Source: Chitinasiproducens palmae
GTDB lineage: Bacteria > Pseudomonadota > Gammaproteobacteria > Burkholderiales > Burkholderiaceae
NCBI RefSeq assembly: GCF_900095735.1
Contig: NZ_FNLO01000011.1
Coordinates: forward strand, 124,001 to 188,000
Direction of reading: 5' to 3'
DNA: 64,000 nucleotides
Position numbers and translations under genes: made by a program. Positions 51,836 to 59,533 of this stretch are shown here, piece after piece; positions within the stretch are counted from its first letter, which is position 1; each line of letters opens with the position of its first letter. Below the pieces are notes generated by a model. That model made no database searches. It had not been told where the DNA came from and saw nothing but the letters and a program-made list of their open reading frames with translations.

Positions 51836-52777
51836 TTAGAGCAGGCCTTGCGCGCTGAGGAACGCGTGCGCTACCTTGTCGACCGGTTGATGCTCGATGT
51901 CGACCTTCGCATTCATGTCGCGCATCGCTTCGGTGGACAGCTTCGCCGCCAGTTGATTGAGTTGCGCGGCGAGTTGCGGATGAGCGGCCAGCACTTCGGC
52001 ACGCACCACCGGCGTCGCGTTATAGGCCGGGAAGAAGCCCTTGTCGTCGGTCAGCGTGACGAGATCGAAACCCTTGATGCGGCCATCCGACGCGTAGACC
52101 AGGCCCAGTTCGGCCTGGCCGTCGCGCACTGCGTTGTAGACCAGGCCCGGGTCCATCTGACGCACCTTGGCGCGCGACAGACGGAAACCGTAGGTCTTCT
52201 GCATGCCGCGCAGGCCGTCCGGGCGCCCGGCGAATTCCATGTCGACGGCCAGCGTATAGTCCTTCACCTTTGCATCGGAGCCCAGCTTGGCAGCGAGTTG
52301 CGAGAGCGTATGCACGTCATCCGCCTTGGCCCGGTCCGCCTTCATCGCGATCGCATAGGTGTTGTTGAGCGGCGAAGCGTCGAGCCAGGTCAGGCCACGC
52401 GGGGCGTCGAGCGCCTTGACCTTCTCGTATGCCTGCTTCGGCTCCATCTTCTGCTTGATGCGGTTGTAGACGATCAAGGCGGTGCCGGTGTAATCCCAGA
52501 CCACGTCGAGCTGTTTGCCTTCGAGGGCCTGCCGCATGACGACCGTGCCGAGTCCGTTCTTGAGGTCGACCTCATAGCCTTTCGCGCGGAGATATTGCGC
52601 GGTCATGTTCGACAACAGCAACTGTTCGGTGAAGTTCTTGCCACCGACCTTCAGCGGTTCGGCTTGCGCGGTGGCGCACAACGTCAGCGCGGCGAAGGCG
52701 CCGGCACAGTATCGTGCGGCCGTGCGCAGCGTGGCGCGAACGCGGGACCGGTGTAGGAATGCGATTGCTTGGTTCAA
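51836..52777 (-). CDS. Osmoprotectant ABC transporter substrate-binding protein
   Basis: This 313-residue protein starts with TTG at 52777. No ATG or GTG lies near and AAGGAGA is placed seven bases before it, so TTG is well supported. The signal peptide ends near ATAQA (residue 39). The mature protein starts LKVGGKNFTEQLLLSNM, typical of OpuCC/OsmF, with VWDYTGTALIVYN and LGLVYASDG. It binds quaternary amines such as glycine betaine or choline. Aromatic cage residues cannot be assigned with certainty. Confidence 0.94.
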   Translation of the reverse strand: MNQAIAFLHRSRVRATLRTAARYCAGAFAALTLCATAQAEPLKVGGKNFTEQLLLSNMTAQYLRAKGYEVDLKNGLGTVVMRQALEGKQLDVVWDYTGTALIVYNRIKQKMEPKQAYEKVKALDAPRGLTWLDASPLNNTYAIAMKADRAKADDVHTLSQLAAKLGSDAKVKDYTLAVDMEFAGRPDGLRGMQKTYGFRLSRAKVRQMDPGLVYNAVRDGQAELGLVYASDGRIKGFDLVTLTDDKGFFPAYNATPVVRAEVLAAHPQLAAQLNQLAAKLSTEAMRDMNAKVDIEHQPVDKVAHAFLSAQGLL

Positions 52778-52860
52778 CTGAATCTCCTTGATTGCGATTG
52801 AGGGGAGGCGTGCAGCGGCCGGACTATCGGGCAGCGAGCGTCATGAACGCCTTTGAATGC

Positions 52861-52914
52861 AGGAACGCGTAGGAATGCAGGAACGCGTAGGAAGGCAGGA
52901 ACGCGTACGAAGGC
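52861..52914. repeat. Three 18-base tandem repeats in the osmoprotectant operon
   Basis: Units AGGAACGCGTAGGAATGC, AGGAACGCGTAGGAAGGC and AGGAACGCGTACGAAGGC differ at one or two bases. A degenerate unit precedes them at 52844-52860. They lie between the second permease stop (52947) and the binding-protein start, outside any gene. Confidence 0.85.
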
Positions 52915-52946
52915 AGCGCCCGCGGCTTCGAGCACCGGCCGTCGGC

Positions 52947-53669
52947 TCAGCGGGCCAGTCCGCGCCGAGCGAGCCAGACAGAGGTCGACCAGGCGATCAA
53001 CGCGTCCAGCGCGATCGCGAGCAGCGCCGTGCAGGATGCGCCGATCAGCAACTGATCGAAATCGTTCAGGTAGATGCCCGGGAAGATCAGCGAGCCGAAG
53101 CTGTCGGCGCCGATCAGGAAAGCGAGGGGCGCCGTGCCGACATTGATCGTCAGGGCGGTGCGCACGCCGGCCATCAGGACCGGCAGTGCATTCGGCAGTT
53201 CGACGCCGAACAGCGCTTGGCGCGGCGTCATGCCCATCGCGCGCGAGGCTTCCAGCAAGGCCGGATTGAGCGCGCGCAGACCGGCGTAGGTGTTGCGCAC
53301 GATCGGCAGCAGCGAGGCGAGCCACAGCGCCAGGATGGCGGGGCGTTCGCCAATGCCGAGGAAAGCCATCGCCAGGGCGAGCACCGCCAGCGAGGGCAGG
53401 GTATTGCCGAGGTTGAAGACCTGCATCAACCGTTCCGCCGAGCCGCGCATCGCGGGCCGGCTCAACAGGATCCCCGATGGAATGCCGACCAGCAACGCCA
53501 GTCCCATCGATTTGAGCACCAACAGCATGTGTGCCTGCGCGTAGTACGCGAGGTCGTCCTGATAATCGGCGAACGCGTCGGCGCCGACCAGCTCATAGAG
53601 GCCTGCTGCTGCCAGCGCGAAAAGCAACGCGCCGACGAGCAGGGTGAGTAGTGCTCGTGTCAAGTTCAT
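52947..53669 (-). CDS. Osmoprotectant ABC transporter permease 2
   Basis: This 240-residue permease has about six helices and the EAA loop LLEASRAMGMTPRQALFGVELPNALPVLM. Compared with permease 1 it has a longer first periplasmic stretch (LVGADAFADYQDDLAYYAQAH). It is the first gene of the four-gene operon (permease 2, binding protein, permease 1, ATPase). The ATG at 53669 has GAGAGGAG just before it. The operon is probably induced by salt, but no regulator is adjacent. Confidence 0.94.
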   Translation of the reverse strand: MNLTRALLTLLVGALLFALAAAGLYELVGADAFADYQDDLAYYAQAHMLLVLKSMGLALLVGIPSGILLSRPAMRGSAERLMQVFNLGNTLPSLAVLALAMAFLGIGERPAILALWLASLLPIVRNTYAGLRALNPALLEASRAMGMTPRQALFGVELPNALPVLMAGVRTALTINVGTAPLAFLIGADSFGSLIFPGIYLNDFDQLLIGASCTALLAIALDALIAWSTSVWLARRGLAR

Positions 53670-53993
53670 GCTCCTCTCGGATAGACGAACGTCGACAGTC
53701 CTCGCCCGGAGCGGCGCGAGAGCCGACGATCGCTCGTCAGGCATGACAACCTAAGCTGCCTTGCAATTGGTCTTCGCTCGCCCCGCTCTGCCGTGATGGA
53801 GGGATGACGAGCCTACGGCCGGATGAACCAGCCAGAGAGACGCGGCGATTGCCACGCGTTCTCGATGCGTTCCGATGGAGAAACGCGAAGGGTCTGCAAA
53901 CGTTGCGTAAGAGTCCGAATCTGCGCGGTGCAACGTTGAGCCCACGCGCTTCGGCCGAGTCATGAATTCATCGCTGAACCCGTGTTTTCTCAG

Positions 53994-54019
53994 ATGAGAT
54001 GTCTCAAATGAGATGTCTC
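53994..54019. repeat. Two direct repeats, possibly an operator pair
   Basis: ATGAGATGTCTC occurs twice with a two-base gap. Each copy contains the dyad GAGA-TG-TCTC. It lies about 80 bases upstream of the hairpins at 54101-54191, so it may belong to their promoter. Confidence 0.45.
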
Positions 54020-54100
54020 GCATCAGACACTGGCACGAGATACACAGTCCACGAAGGCTTCAGACGTCGTGTTTCGCGAGCAGCAAGGCCCGCTAAAGCA

Positions 54101-54191
54101 GGACATTTTACGCAGCTTGTTGCGAAAAGTCCAGCCCTGTTGCGGCATGTAACGTGTATTGTGCGAGGAACCCTTGTTTTGCAGGGGTTTT
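54101..54191 (+). ncRNA. Candidate structured small RNA (two hairpins and U-run)
   Basis: The first hairpin (54101-54132) pairs GGAC/GTCC, TTTT/AAAA and CGCA/TGCG around a six-base loop, with two single-A bulges on the left arm. The second (54169-54189) pairs AACCCTTG with CAGGGGTT and runs into TTTT, like a weak intrinsic terminator in the plus direction. No protein fits here and the region is AT-richer than its surroundings. The 5' end and promoter are not known. This is a hypothesis; an alternative is a decayed remnant of transferred DNA. Confidence 0.3.
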
Positions 54192-54614
54192 GCGTGGTGA
54201 TCCCGCAAGATGCTTCGGATCGCGAAGCAATGCGCGCGGTCGCTGCTACCGTCATGATCCGATGGCCGTAGCGCCTAGTATTGCCGTGCCGTCGGCCTCG
54301 CCAGGTGATGAAGCAAGCGACGGCGGCCGACTCGCGGCCCGAGGGAACTCACTCGCGGGTGCCGAGATGGCGCGTGGCAACGGCGATGAGGCGTCGATGA
54401 GGCGGCGATGCCGCTGCCTAGTGCCGGTGGCGTCGGGGGAATGATTACGGCATGAAACGTGGCCATCGCGTTGACACGGCTTCGTGCGTGGTCGTCCGTC
54501 GCCCCTTGTCCGATGCCGAGCGAATGCTCCAGCGTCGTGCTGCCGCCAGCCGGGCAGGCGGGCGCTGTCCATGGCCGCTGTCCGTGCCCCTTTGTCGAGG
54601 CGCGCCGCCTGGTC

Positions 54615-54652
54615 TGACCGGCTGACGGAGTGAAGGGGTGACCGGCTGACGG
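54615..54652. repeat. Two 14-base direct repeats
   Basis: TGACCGGCTGACGG occurs at 54615-54628 and 54639-54652, 24 bases apart. It lies just upstream of the TATAAT box of the nitroreductase promoter and could be an activator site. Confidence 0.45.
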
Positions 54653-54688
54653 GTCGGCGGGCGTCCGGCAGGGTCGCAATGCTTCTTC

Positions 54689-54694
54689 TATAAT
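54689..54694 (+). promoter_or_regulatory. Candidate -10 box of the nitroreductase gene
   Basis: TATAAT is a perfect sigma-70 -10 element in GC-rich DNA, about 210 bases before the start codon. The -35 position (around 54666-54671, CGGCAG) matches poorly, so an activator may be needed. Confidence 0.4.
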
Positions 54695-54906
54695 CGCCAG
54701 GCACCGGCGAGCGCCGGGCAGCGGACCGCCGCCGCTTTCGTTGGCCGCTTCCGTCGGTCCTTGCCGCACGCATCCGTCGCGTTGGCATGGCCGTGCACGG
54801 CAGACGCTCCGCCGTTCTTGAATGCTTATTCCGCAGGCATGCGATCGCGTCGCTGCGAATCGACCGATACGTGCCTGTTGCCCTTGATTGCCGAGACCAG
54901 GACACC

Positions 54907-55503
54907 ATGCACAATCCCGCACTCACCGAGACCGCGATTCACGATCTTCTCTCCGGCCGTTGGAGCGCTCGCGCGCTGGCCGACAAGCCGGTCACGCCCG
55001 AACAGATTCATGCGTTGCTTGAAGCGGCGCGCTGGGCCCCGTCTGCATACAACGTGCAGCCCTGGCGTTTCGTCGTGTGGGACAAGCAGAGCGATGCGGC
55101 GAGTTACGAACGGGCGTTCAGTGCGCTCGTGCCGTTCAACCAAGGTTGGGTCAAGCCGGCGTCGTTGCTGGTGGGTGTGTTCGCGAACAAGTTGAACGGC
55201 AAGGGCGAGCCGAACCGGACCGCCGCCTACGATGCGGGTGCGGCCGCCTTCGCATTGACGTTGCAAGCCCACGCGCTGGGCCTGGTCGCCCACCAGATGA
55301 CCGGCTACGACCAGCAGAAGCTGCGCAGCGAATTCGCGATTCCCGACGATGTCGAAGCGCTCGCGCTGATTGCGATCGCGCCGTATGGCGACCCGACCAA
55401 GCTCGACGATGCGCTGCGCGAGCGCGAAACCGGCCCGCGCAGCCGCCTGCCGCTATCGCAGATTGCGTTCGCCGGCGAGTGGGGCAAGGGCTTCGGCGAA
55501 TGA
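54907..55503 (+). CDS. Nitroreductase family protein
   Basis: This 198-residue flavoprotein has the FMN-binding RWSARALADKPVT start, LEAARWAPSAYNVQPWRFVV and the C-terminal GDPTKLDDALRERETGPRSR. The fold forms a dimer that binds FMN and reduces nitro compounds or quinones with NAD(P)H; the physiological substrate is unknown. The frame is open for 40 more codons upstream but the conserved part starts at the ATG at 54907. It is a single gene. Confidence 0.9.
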   Translation: MHNPALTETAIHDLLSGRWSARALADKPVTPEQIHALLEAARWAPSAYNVQPWRFVVWDKQSDAASYERAFSALVPFNQGWVKPASLLVGVFANKLNGKGEPNRTAAYDAGAAAFALTLQAHALGLVAHQMTGYDQQKLRSEFAIPDDVEALALIAIAPYGDPTKLDDALRERETGPRSRLPLSQIAFAGEWGKGFGE

Positions 55504-55599
55504 CGTTGCCTTGGCGGGCGTCGGCGCCCGTCTCGAGCCGCCGGCGACGCACCGCCGCCGGCCGAGGCGCGCGCGGCTGAGCGCGCGGCGCGCTGCGGT

Positions 55600-57078
55600 T
55601 CAGGGCCGCTCCGCGGAGTCGTCGACGGCGGACAGCGGCCGCGCCACCGATTCCAGCGCTTGCCGTTCCGCCGCGACACCCCAGCGCGCCTGCACCGCGG
55701 CCGCCACCAGCATCAACGCCGAGCCGAGCAGATAGCCGGCGTACACATAACCGCGCGACGCACTGTCGATCAGCCAGCCGAACAGCGCGGGGCCGGCGAC
55801 ACCGCCGAGTCCGGTCCCCAGCGCGTAGAACACGGCAATCGCCAGTGCGCGCATTTCCAGCGGAAAGGTCTCGCTCACCGTCAGATAGGCGGAGCTGGCG
55901 GCAGCCGACGCGAAGAAGAAGATCACCATCCAGGCGATCGTCTGGGTGCGCGCGTCGAGCACGCCGATGTAAAAGAGATAGCCGCTGGCGGTCAGCAGGA
56001 TGCCGGAGAGCGCATAGGTCGACGCGATCATCACACGGCGGCCGATCTGATCGAACAGCCGGCCGAGCAGCACCGGGCCGAGGAAATTGCCGATGGCGAA
56101 CGGCAGCAGATACCAGCCGACACGGTCGGCCGCCACGCCGTAGAAGCGCGTCAGGACCAGCGCGTAAGTGAAGAAGATCGCGTTGTAGAAGAAGGCCTGG
56201 CCGATCATCAGCGCGAGGCCGACCAGCGCGCGCTGACGATGGCGGCGGAACAGCGCGTCGAACACCAGCGGTAACGGCGTGTGGGCGCGGGCGTGCAGGC
56301 GCAGGGTGCCCGGCGGCACTGGCGGCAACGGCGCGCCATGGGCAGCGCGGGCCTCGATTTCGGCGACCACGCGCTCGGCCTCGTCGACGCGGCCGTGCAG
56401 CAGCAGCCAGCGCGGACTTTCCGGCAGATGGCGGCGCAACAGGAGCACCAGCAGGCCGAGCGCCGCGCCGATCAGGAAGCACAGCCGCCAGCCCCAGTCG
56501 GGGTCGATCGTCGCCGGATCGAGCAGCACCACCGAGCCCGCCGCGCCGAGGCCGGCGCCGAGCCAGAAGCTGCCGTTGATCGTCAGGTCGGTCCAGCCCC
56601 GGTAGCGGGCCGGCGTCAATTCCTGCACCGCGGAGTTCACGGCGGTGTACTCGCCGCCGATGCCTGCCCCGGTCAGGAAGCGGAACAGTGCGAAGCTGGC
56701 CAGGTTCCACGAGACCGCGGTGAGCGCGGTGGCGCCGACGTAGAGAAAGAGCGTGATGAAGAACAGTTTGCGGCGGCCGAGCCGGTCGGTCAGCCAGCCG
56801 AAGCCTAGTGCGCCAAGGACCGCCCCGATCAGATAGGCGCTGCTGGCGAGCCCGATTTCCGCGCTGCTGAAGTGCAGCGTGCCATCATGCTGCAGCGCGC
56901 CGGCCACCGCGCCGGCCAGCGTGACTTCCAGCCCGTCGAGCAGCCACGTGACGCCCAGACCGAACGCGAACAGCGTATGGAAACGGCTCCAGGGCAGGCG
57001 GTCCAGCCGCGCTGGCAGATTGGTCTCGATGATTGCCTGGCCGGCAGCGATGGTCGGGTTCGGGGCACTTGCGCTCAT
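55600..57078 (-). CDS. MFS transporter (sugar/aromatic acid:H+ symporter type)
   Basis: This 492-residue transporter has twelve predicted helices. The family loop motif GFGWLTDRLGRRKLF lies between helices 2 and 3 and its relative RLFDQIGRRVM between helices 8 and 9. It also has GAGIGGEYTAVNSAVQELTPARYRG and the sugar-porter-like LPESPRWLLLHGR. These place it among metabolite:H+ symporters. GAGGAG precedes the ATG at 57078. The substrate is not known. Confidence 0.9.
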   Translation of the reverse strand: MSASAPNPTIAAGQAIIETNLPARLDRLPWSRFHTLFAFGLGVTWLLDGLEVTLAGAVAGALQHDGTLHFSSAEIGLASSAYLIGAVLGALGFGWLTDRLGRRKLFFITLFLYVGATALTAVSWNLASFALFRFLTGAGIGGEYTAVNSAVQELTPARYRGWTDLTINGSFWLGAGLGAAGSVVLLDPATIDPDWGWRLCFLIGAALGLLVLLLRRHLPESPRWLLLHGRVDEAERVVAEIEARAAHGAPLPPVPPGTLRLHARAHTPLPLVFDALFRRHRQRALVGLALMIGQAFFYNAIFFTYALVLTRFYGVAADRVGWYLLPFAIGNFLGPVLLGRLFDQIGRRVMIASTYALSGILLTASGYLFYIGVLDARTQTIAWMVIFFFASAAASSAYLTVSETFPLEMRALAIAVFYALGTGLGGVAGPALFGWLIDSASRGYVYAGYLLGSALMLVAAAVQARWGVAAERQALESVARPLSAVDDSAERP

Positions 57079-57218
57079 GTGTCTCCTCGCCGCACGGTGC
57101 GGCATGGTGTCGTTTCTTATAGGGGCACCGTCCGTCCCGGTGCTCGGCGGCGGACGATGCGACTTGCGATTGCCGGGCCGGCGTGTTAAAAAGCGCGCCC
57201 GTTTCCATCAATGTTGCC

Positions 57219-58469
57219 ATGACTGACTGCGCCATCGATTTTGGTACCTCGAATTCGGCCGTCGCTGTCGCGCACGGCGACGGCGTGCGCCTCGTCGACC
57301 TGGAGGCAGGGCAGGTCACGATGCCCAGCGCGATCTTCTTCAACCGGGACGAAGGCGGTGTGCGCTTTGGCCGCGCCGCGGTGGCCGACTATGTCGCCGG
57401 CTACGACGGCCGCCTGATGCGCGGCCTGAAGAGCATCCTGGGCTCGTCGCTGGCGGAAGGCACGACCGAATTGGGCGAAGGCGAGGCGATCGCCTACCTG
57501 GACGTGATCACGCTGTTTCTCCGGCATCTGCTGGAACGGGCGGCAAGCGAGACCGGCGCTATGCCGACGCGCGCGGTACTCGGCCGGCCCGCGTTCTTCG
57601 TCGACGACGACCCCGCCGCCGATGCGCGCGCACAGGCGGAACTCGAACGTGCCGCGCGCGCGGCCGGCTTGCGGGAGATCCACTTCCAGTACGAGCCGAT
57701 TGCGGCGGCGTTCGACTATGAACGCCGCGTCAGCGGCGAGCGCATCGTGCTGGTGGCGGATATCGGGGGCGGCACGTCCGACTTCTCGGTGATCCGCGTC
57801 GGCCCGGCACGCATGGCTCGCATGGATCGACGCGACGACCTGCTGGCCCACGGCGGGGTGCACGTGGCCGGAACCGACTTCGACCGGCGCGCCGCGCTGG
57901 ACGGTGCGATGCGCGAGTTCGGTTATCGCACGATCGGCACCGACGGGCGGGAGGTGCCGAACCGGCTTTATTTCGATCTGGCGACCTGGCATCTGATCAA
58001 CACCGTGTACGGCGCGAAACGGCTCGCCGGGTTGCGCGACATGCGCACGCTGTACACCGATGCGCGCCATCCCGAACGCCTGCAGCGCATCCTGAGCCAC
58101 CACCTCGGGCATGAAATCATCGGCCGGGTCGAGCAGGCGAAGATCGACGTGGCGGGCGGTGGCGCGACGCAGATCGACCTTTCGATGGTCGAATCCGGGC
58201 TCGCGGCGCCGCTGGACGACGCCGCATTGATCGAAGCCTGCCGGCAGGAGGTCGGGCGTATCGTCGCAGCCGCGCAGGCGACCGTGCGTGACGCGCAGCT
58301 CGGCGGCGAGCGAATCGACGCACTGTATCTGACTGGGGGATCGACCGGCCTGGCGTTTCTCAGCGATGCGTTGAGCGCCGCGTTCCCTGGTGCCGAGCGG
58401 GTCAGCGGCGACCGGCTGGGCAGCGTTGCCACCGGTCTGGGCGTCTATGCGCGGCGTCTGTTCGGCTAG
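57219..58469 (+). CDS. Hsp70-family protein, YegD-like
   Basis: This 416-residue protein is an Hsp70 nucleotide-binding domain with the phosphate-1 motif CAIDFGTSNSAVAV, phosphate-2 VADIGGGTSDFSVI and adenosine motif LTGGSTGLAFLSDAL. It lacks the usual C-terminal substrate-binding domain, as in E. coli YegD. The GRPAFF and YEPIAAAFDYE segments match that branch. The ATG at 57219 gives the expected N-terminus. Its cellular role is unclear; a chaperone function is not shown for this branch. Confidence 0.92.
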   Translation: MTDCAIDFGTSNSAVAVAHGDGVRLVDLEAGQVTMPSAIFFNRDEGGVRFGRAAVADYVAGYDGRLMRGLKSILGSSLAEGTTELGEGEAIAYLDVITLFLRHLLERAASETGAMPTRAVLGRPAFFVDDDPAADARAQAELERAARAAGLREIHFQYEPIAAAFDYERRVSGERIVLVADIGGGTSDFSVIRVGPARMARMDRRDDLLAHGGVHVAGTDFDRRAALDGAMREFGYRTIGTDGREVPNRLYFDLATWHLINTVYGAKRLAGLRDMRTLYTDARHPERLQRILSHHLGHEIIGRVEQAKIDVAGGGATQIDLSMVESGLAAPLDDAALIEACRQEVGRIVAAAQATVRDAQLGGERIDALYLTGGSTGLAFLSDALSAAFPGAERVSGDRLGSVATGLGVYARRLFG

Positions 58470-58755
58470 GGCGACGCGCTCGACGGCCGGCGCGGCGTCG
58501 CAGCCGTCGGCATCGCGGTATCGAACGCCGCGGGCATTCGCGTGCCCCGCGCAGCCTTGCGCTGCGCGACGGCGGGACTGATTGCCGTCCGCTGCGCGTG
58601 GTGCATCGCCGCTCGCCGGCCCGATCCCTCAAGCGGATCCGGCGTCGCGGCGGGCCAAGCCGGTGTCGATCCGCCGCGCGGTTGCCGTCGGTAGCCTTCG
58701 CGCATCGCTGTCGACCGAAGGCCGCTTGCCGGCGCACATCGCTGCGGCAGACGAG

Positions 58756-58792
58756 CCGCATCCAGCCGCATCCAGCCGCATCCAGCCGCATC
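58756..58792. repeat. 10-base tandem repeat, 3.7 copies
   Basis: CCGCATCCAG is repeated three times perfectly and then breaks off after CCGCATC. It is intergenic, between the Hsp70-like gene and cspA. Confidence 0.85.
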
Positions 58793-58830
58793 GCAGCGAC
58801 GACGCGAGCGCCATCCATCTACGCCGCTCT

Positions 58831-58859
58831 CGGCGACCGGACCGGCGACCGGACCGGCG
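58831..58859. repeat. 12-base tandem repeat, 2.4 copies
   Basis: CGGCGACCGGAC occurs twice and then begins again (CGGCG), 40 bases after the preceding array. Confidence 0.75.
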
Positions 58860-58919
58860 TGCCGCTGCGCGGCTGCGACGAAACCGGTCCGCGTGCTGGC
58901 GTGAAACGCAGGGACGAAA

Positions 58920-58947
58920 AAAAACCCGCGCATCCGCGCGGGTTTTT
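58920..58947 (-). terminator. Intrinsic terminator of cspA
   Basis: Arms AAAAACCCGCGC and GCGCGGGTTTTT flank ATCC. On the minus strand the stem is followed by eight T in a row. It ends 46 bases after the cspA stop codon and could also end plus-strand transcripts. Confidence 0.92.
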
Positions 58948-58992
58948 GCTGCTGCGAAGGAGGCCGATGCCGGCACTCCTGCATCAAGCGCC

Positions 58993-59199
58993 TTAGATCG
59001 GCTTGATGTTCGCGGCTTGCTTGCCCTTCGGGCCGGTCTTCTCTTCGTACGACACCTTCTGGTTTTCCTGGAGGCTCTTGAAGCCGTCCACGCGGATTTC
59101 CGAGAAGTGGGCGAAAAGGTCGTCACCGCCCGCGTCCGGGGTGATGAAGCCGAAGCCCTTTGCATCGTTGAACCATTTGACGGTGCCAGTCGCTGCCAT
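58993..59199 (-). CDS. cspA: Cold-shock protein
   Basis: This 68-residue single cold-shock domain has RNP1 KGFGFI (residues 14-19) and RNP2 DLFAHF (27-32), with [11 protein letters not shown] at the start and the usual [11 protein letters not shown] end. It binds single-stranded RNA and DNA and keeps mRNA unfolded. The ATG at 59199 gives the family's normal length. It has its own sigma-70 promoter with a leader of about 130 bases and a strong terminator. Confidence 0.97.
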   Translation of the reverse strand: MAATGTVKWFNDAKGFGFITPDAGGDDLFAHFSEIRVDGFKSLQENQKVSYEEKTGPKGKQAANIKPI

Positions 59200-59225
59200 T
59201 GCTATATCCAAAATAGAAACAAAAA

Positions 59226-59238
59226 GGGACAGTGTCCC
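59226..59238 (-). promoter_or_regulatory. Terminator-like hairpin in the cspA leader
   Basis: On the minus strand GGGAC-ACT-GTCCC is followed directly by TTTTTGTTT, 22-27 bases before the start codon. A second dyad, CAAGCG/CGCTTG, lies near the transcript start (59299-59320). The pair could act as a temperature-dependent attenuator or RNA switch. Confidence 0.45.
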
Positions 59239-59337
59239 GAACGCACGACAATCAAGGAAATGAATCTGACAAGCGAAACACCGTTACCGGACGACTCGCA
59301 AGCGTAATGACTCTCGCTTGAAAAGCCTGCTCACAGC

Positions 59338-59366
59338 GTTATACGGCGATTTTTGAGAGTGGTCAA
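59338..59366 (-). promoter_or_regulatory. Sigma-70 promoter of cspA
   Basis: On the minus strand TTGACC (59366-59361) and TATAAC (59343-59338) are separated by exactly 17 bases. Transcription would start near 59331, giving a leader of about 130 bases, typical of cold-shock genes. Confidence 0.85.
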
Positions 59367-59533
59367 CTTCTTTTTAAGAGACATTTGCCGCTGCCCTGGG
59401 GTGCCGGGAATTGCGGCGGCGCCGCATACAGGACACCGATTGATGCAGTTAAACTAGCGCGCTCGCTGTTTCCGGCAGGCGGAGCGGCGGCGCGCGACGG
59501 CACACCTTGCCGTTCGTAAGCTTAGGAGTTTCA

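Larger units (their letters stand above)
53670..54906. other. 1.2-kb gene-poor region with repeats and RNA-like hairpins
   Basis: No convincing protein is encoded. Open frames of up to 90 codons on both strands have no ribosome site or recognisable domain. From about 53750 to 54200 the base composition is less GC-rich than the neighbours. The region contains a 14-base-period repeat (53994-54019), a 32-base hairpin (54101-54132), a terminator-like stem (54169-54191), a 24-base-period repeat (54615-54652) and a TATAAT box (54689-54694). Confidence 0.55.
58470..58992. other. 523-base intergenic region with tandem repeats
   Basis: No supported gene. It holds a 10-base repeat (58756-58792), a 12-base repeat (58831-58859) and the cspA terminator (58920-58947). 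Confidence 0.6.

Noticed and set aside
52774-53325. A 183-codon minus-strand frame containing a repeated VPAFLR peptide
   Set aside because: It is the translation of the 18-base repeats plus a shadow of the second permease gene. The permease stop at 52947 is well supported.
53751-54271. Two 90-codon frames on opposite strands in the gene-poor region
   Set aside because: They overlap repeats and hairpins, lack ribosome sites and show no domain. RNA or remnant DNA explains the stretch better.
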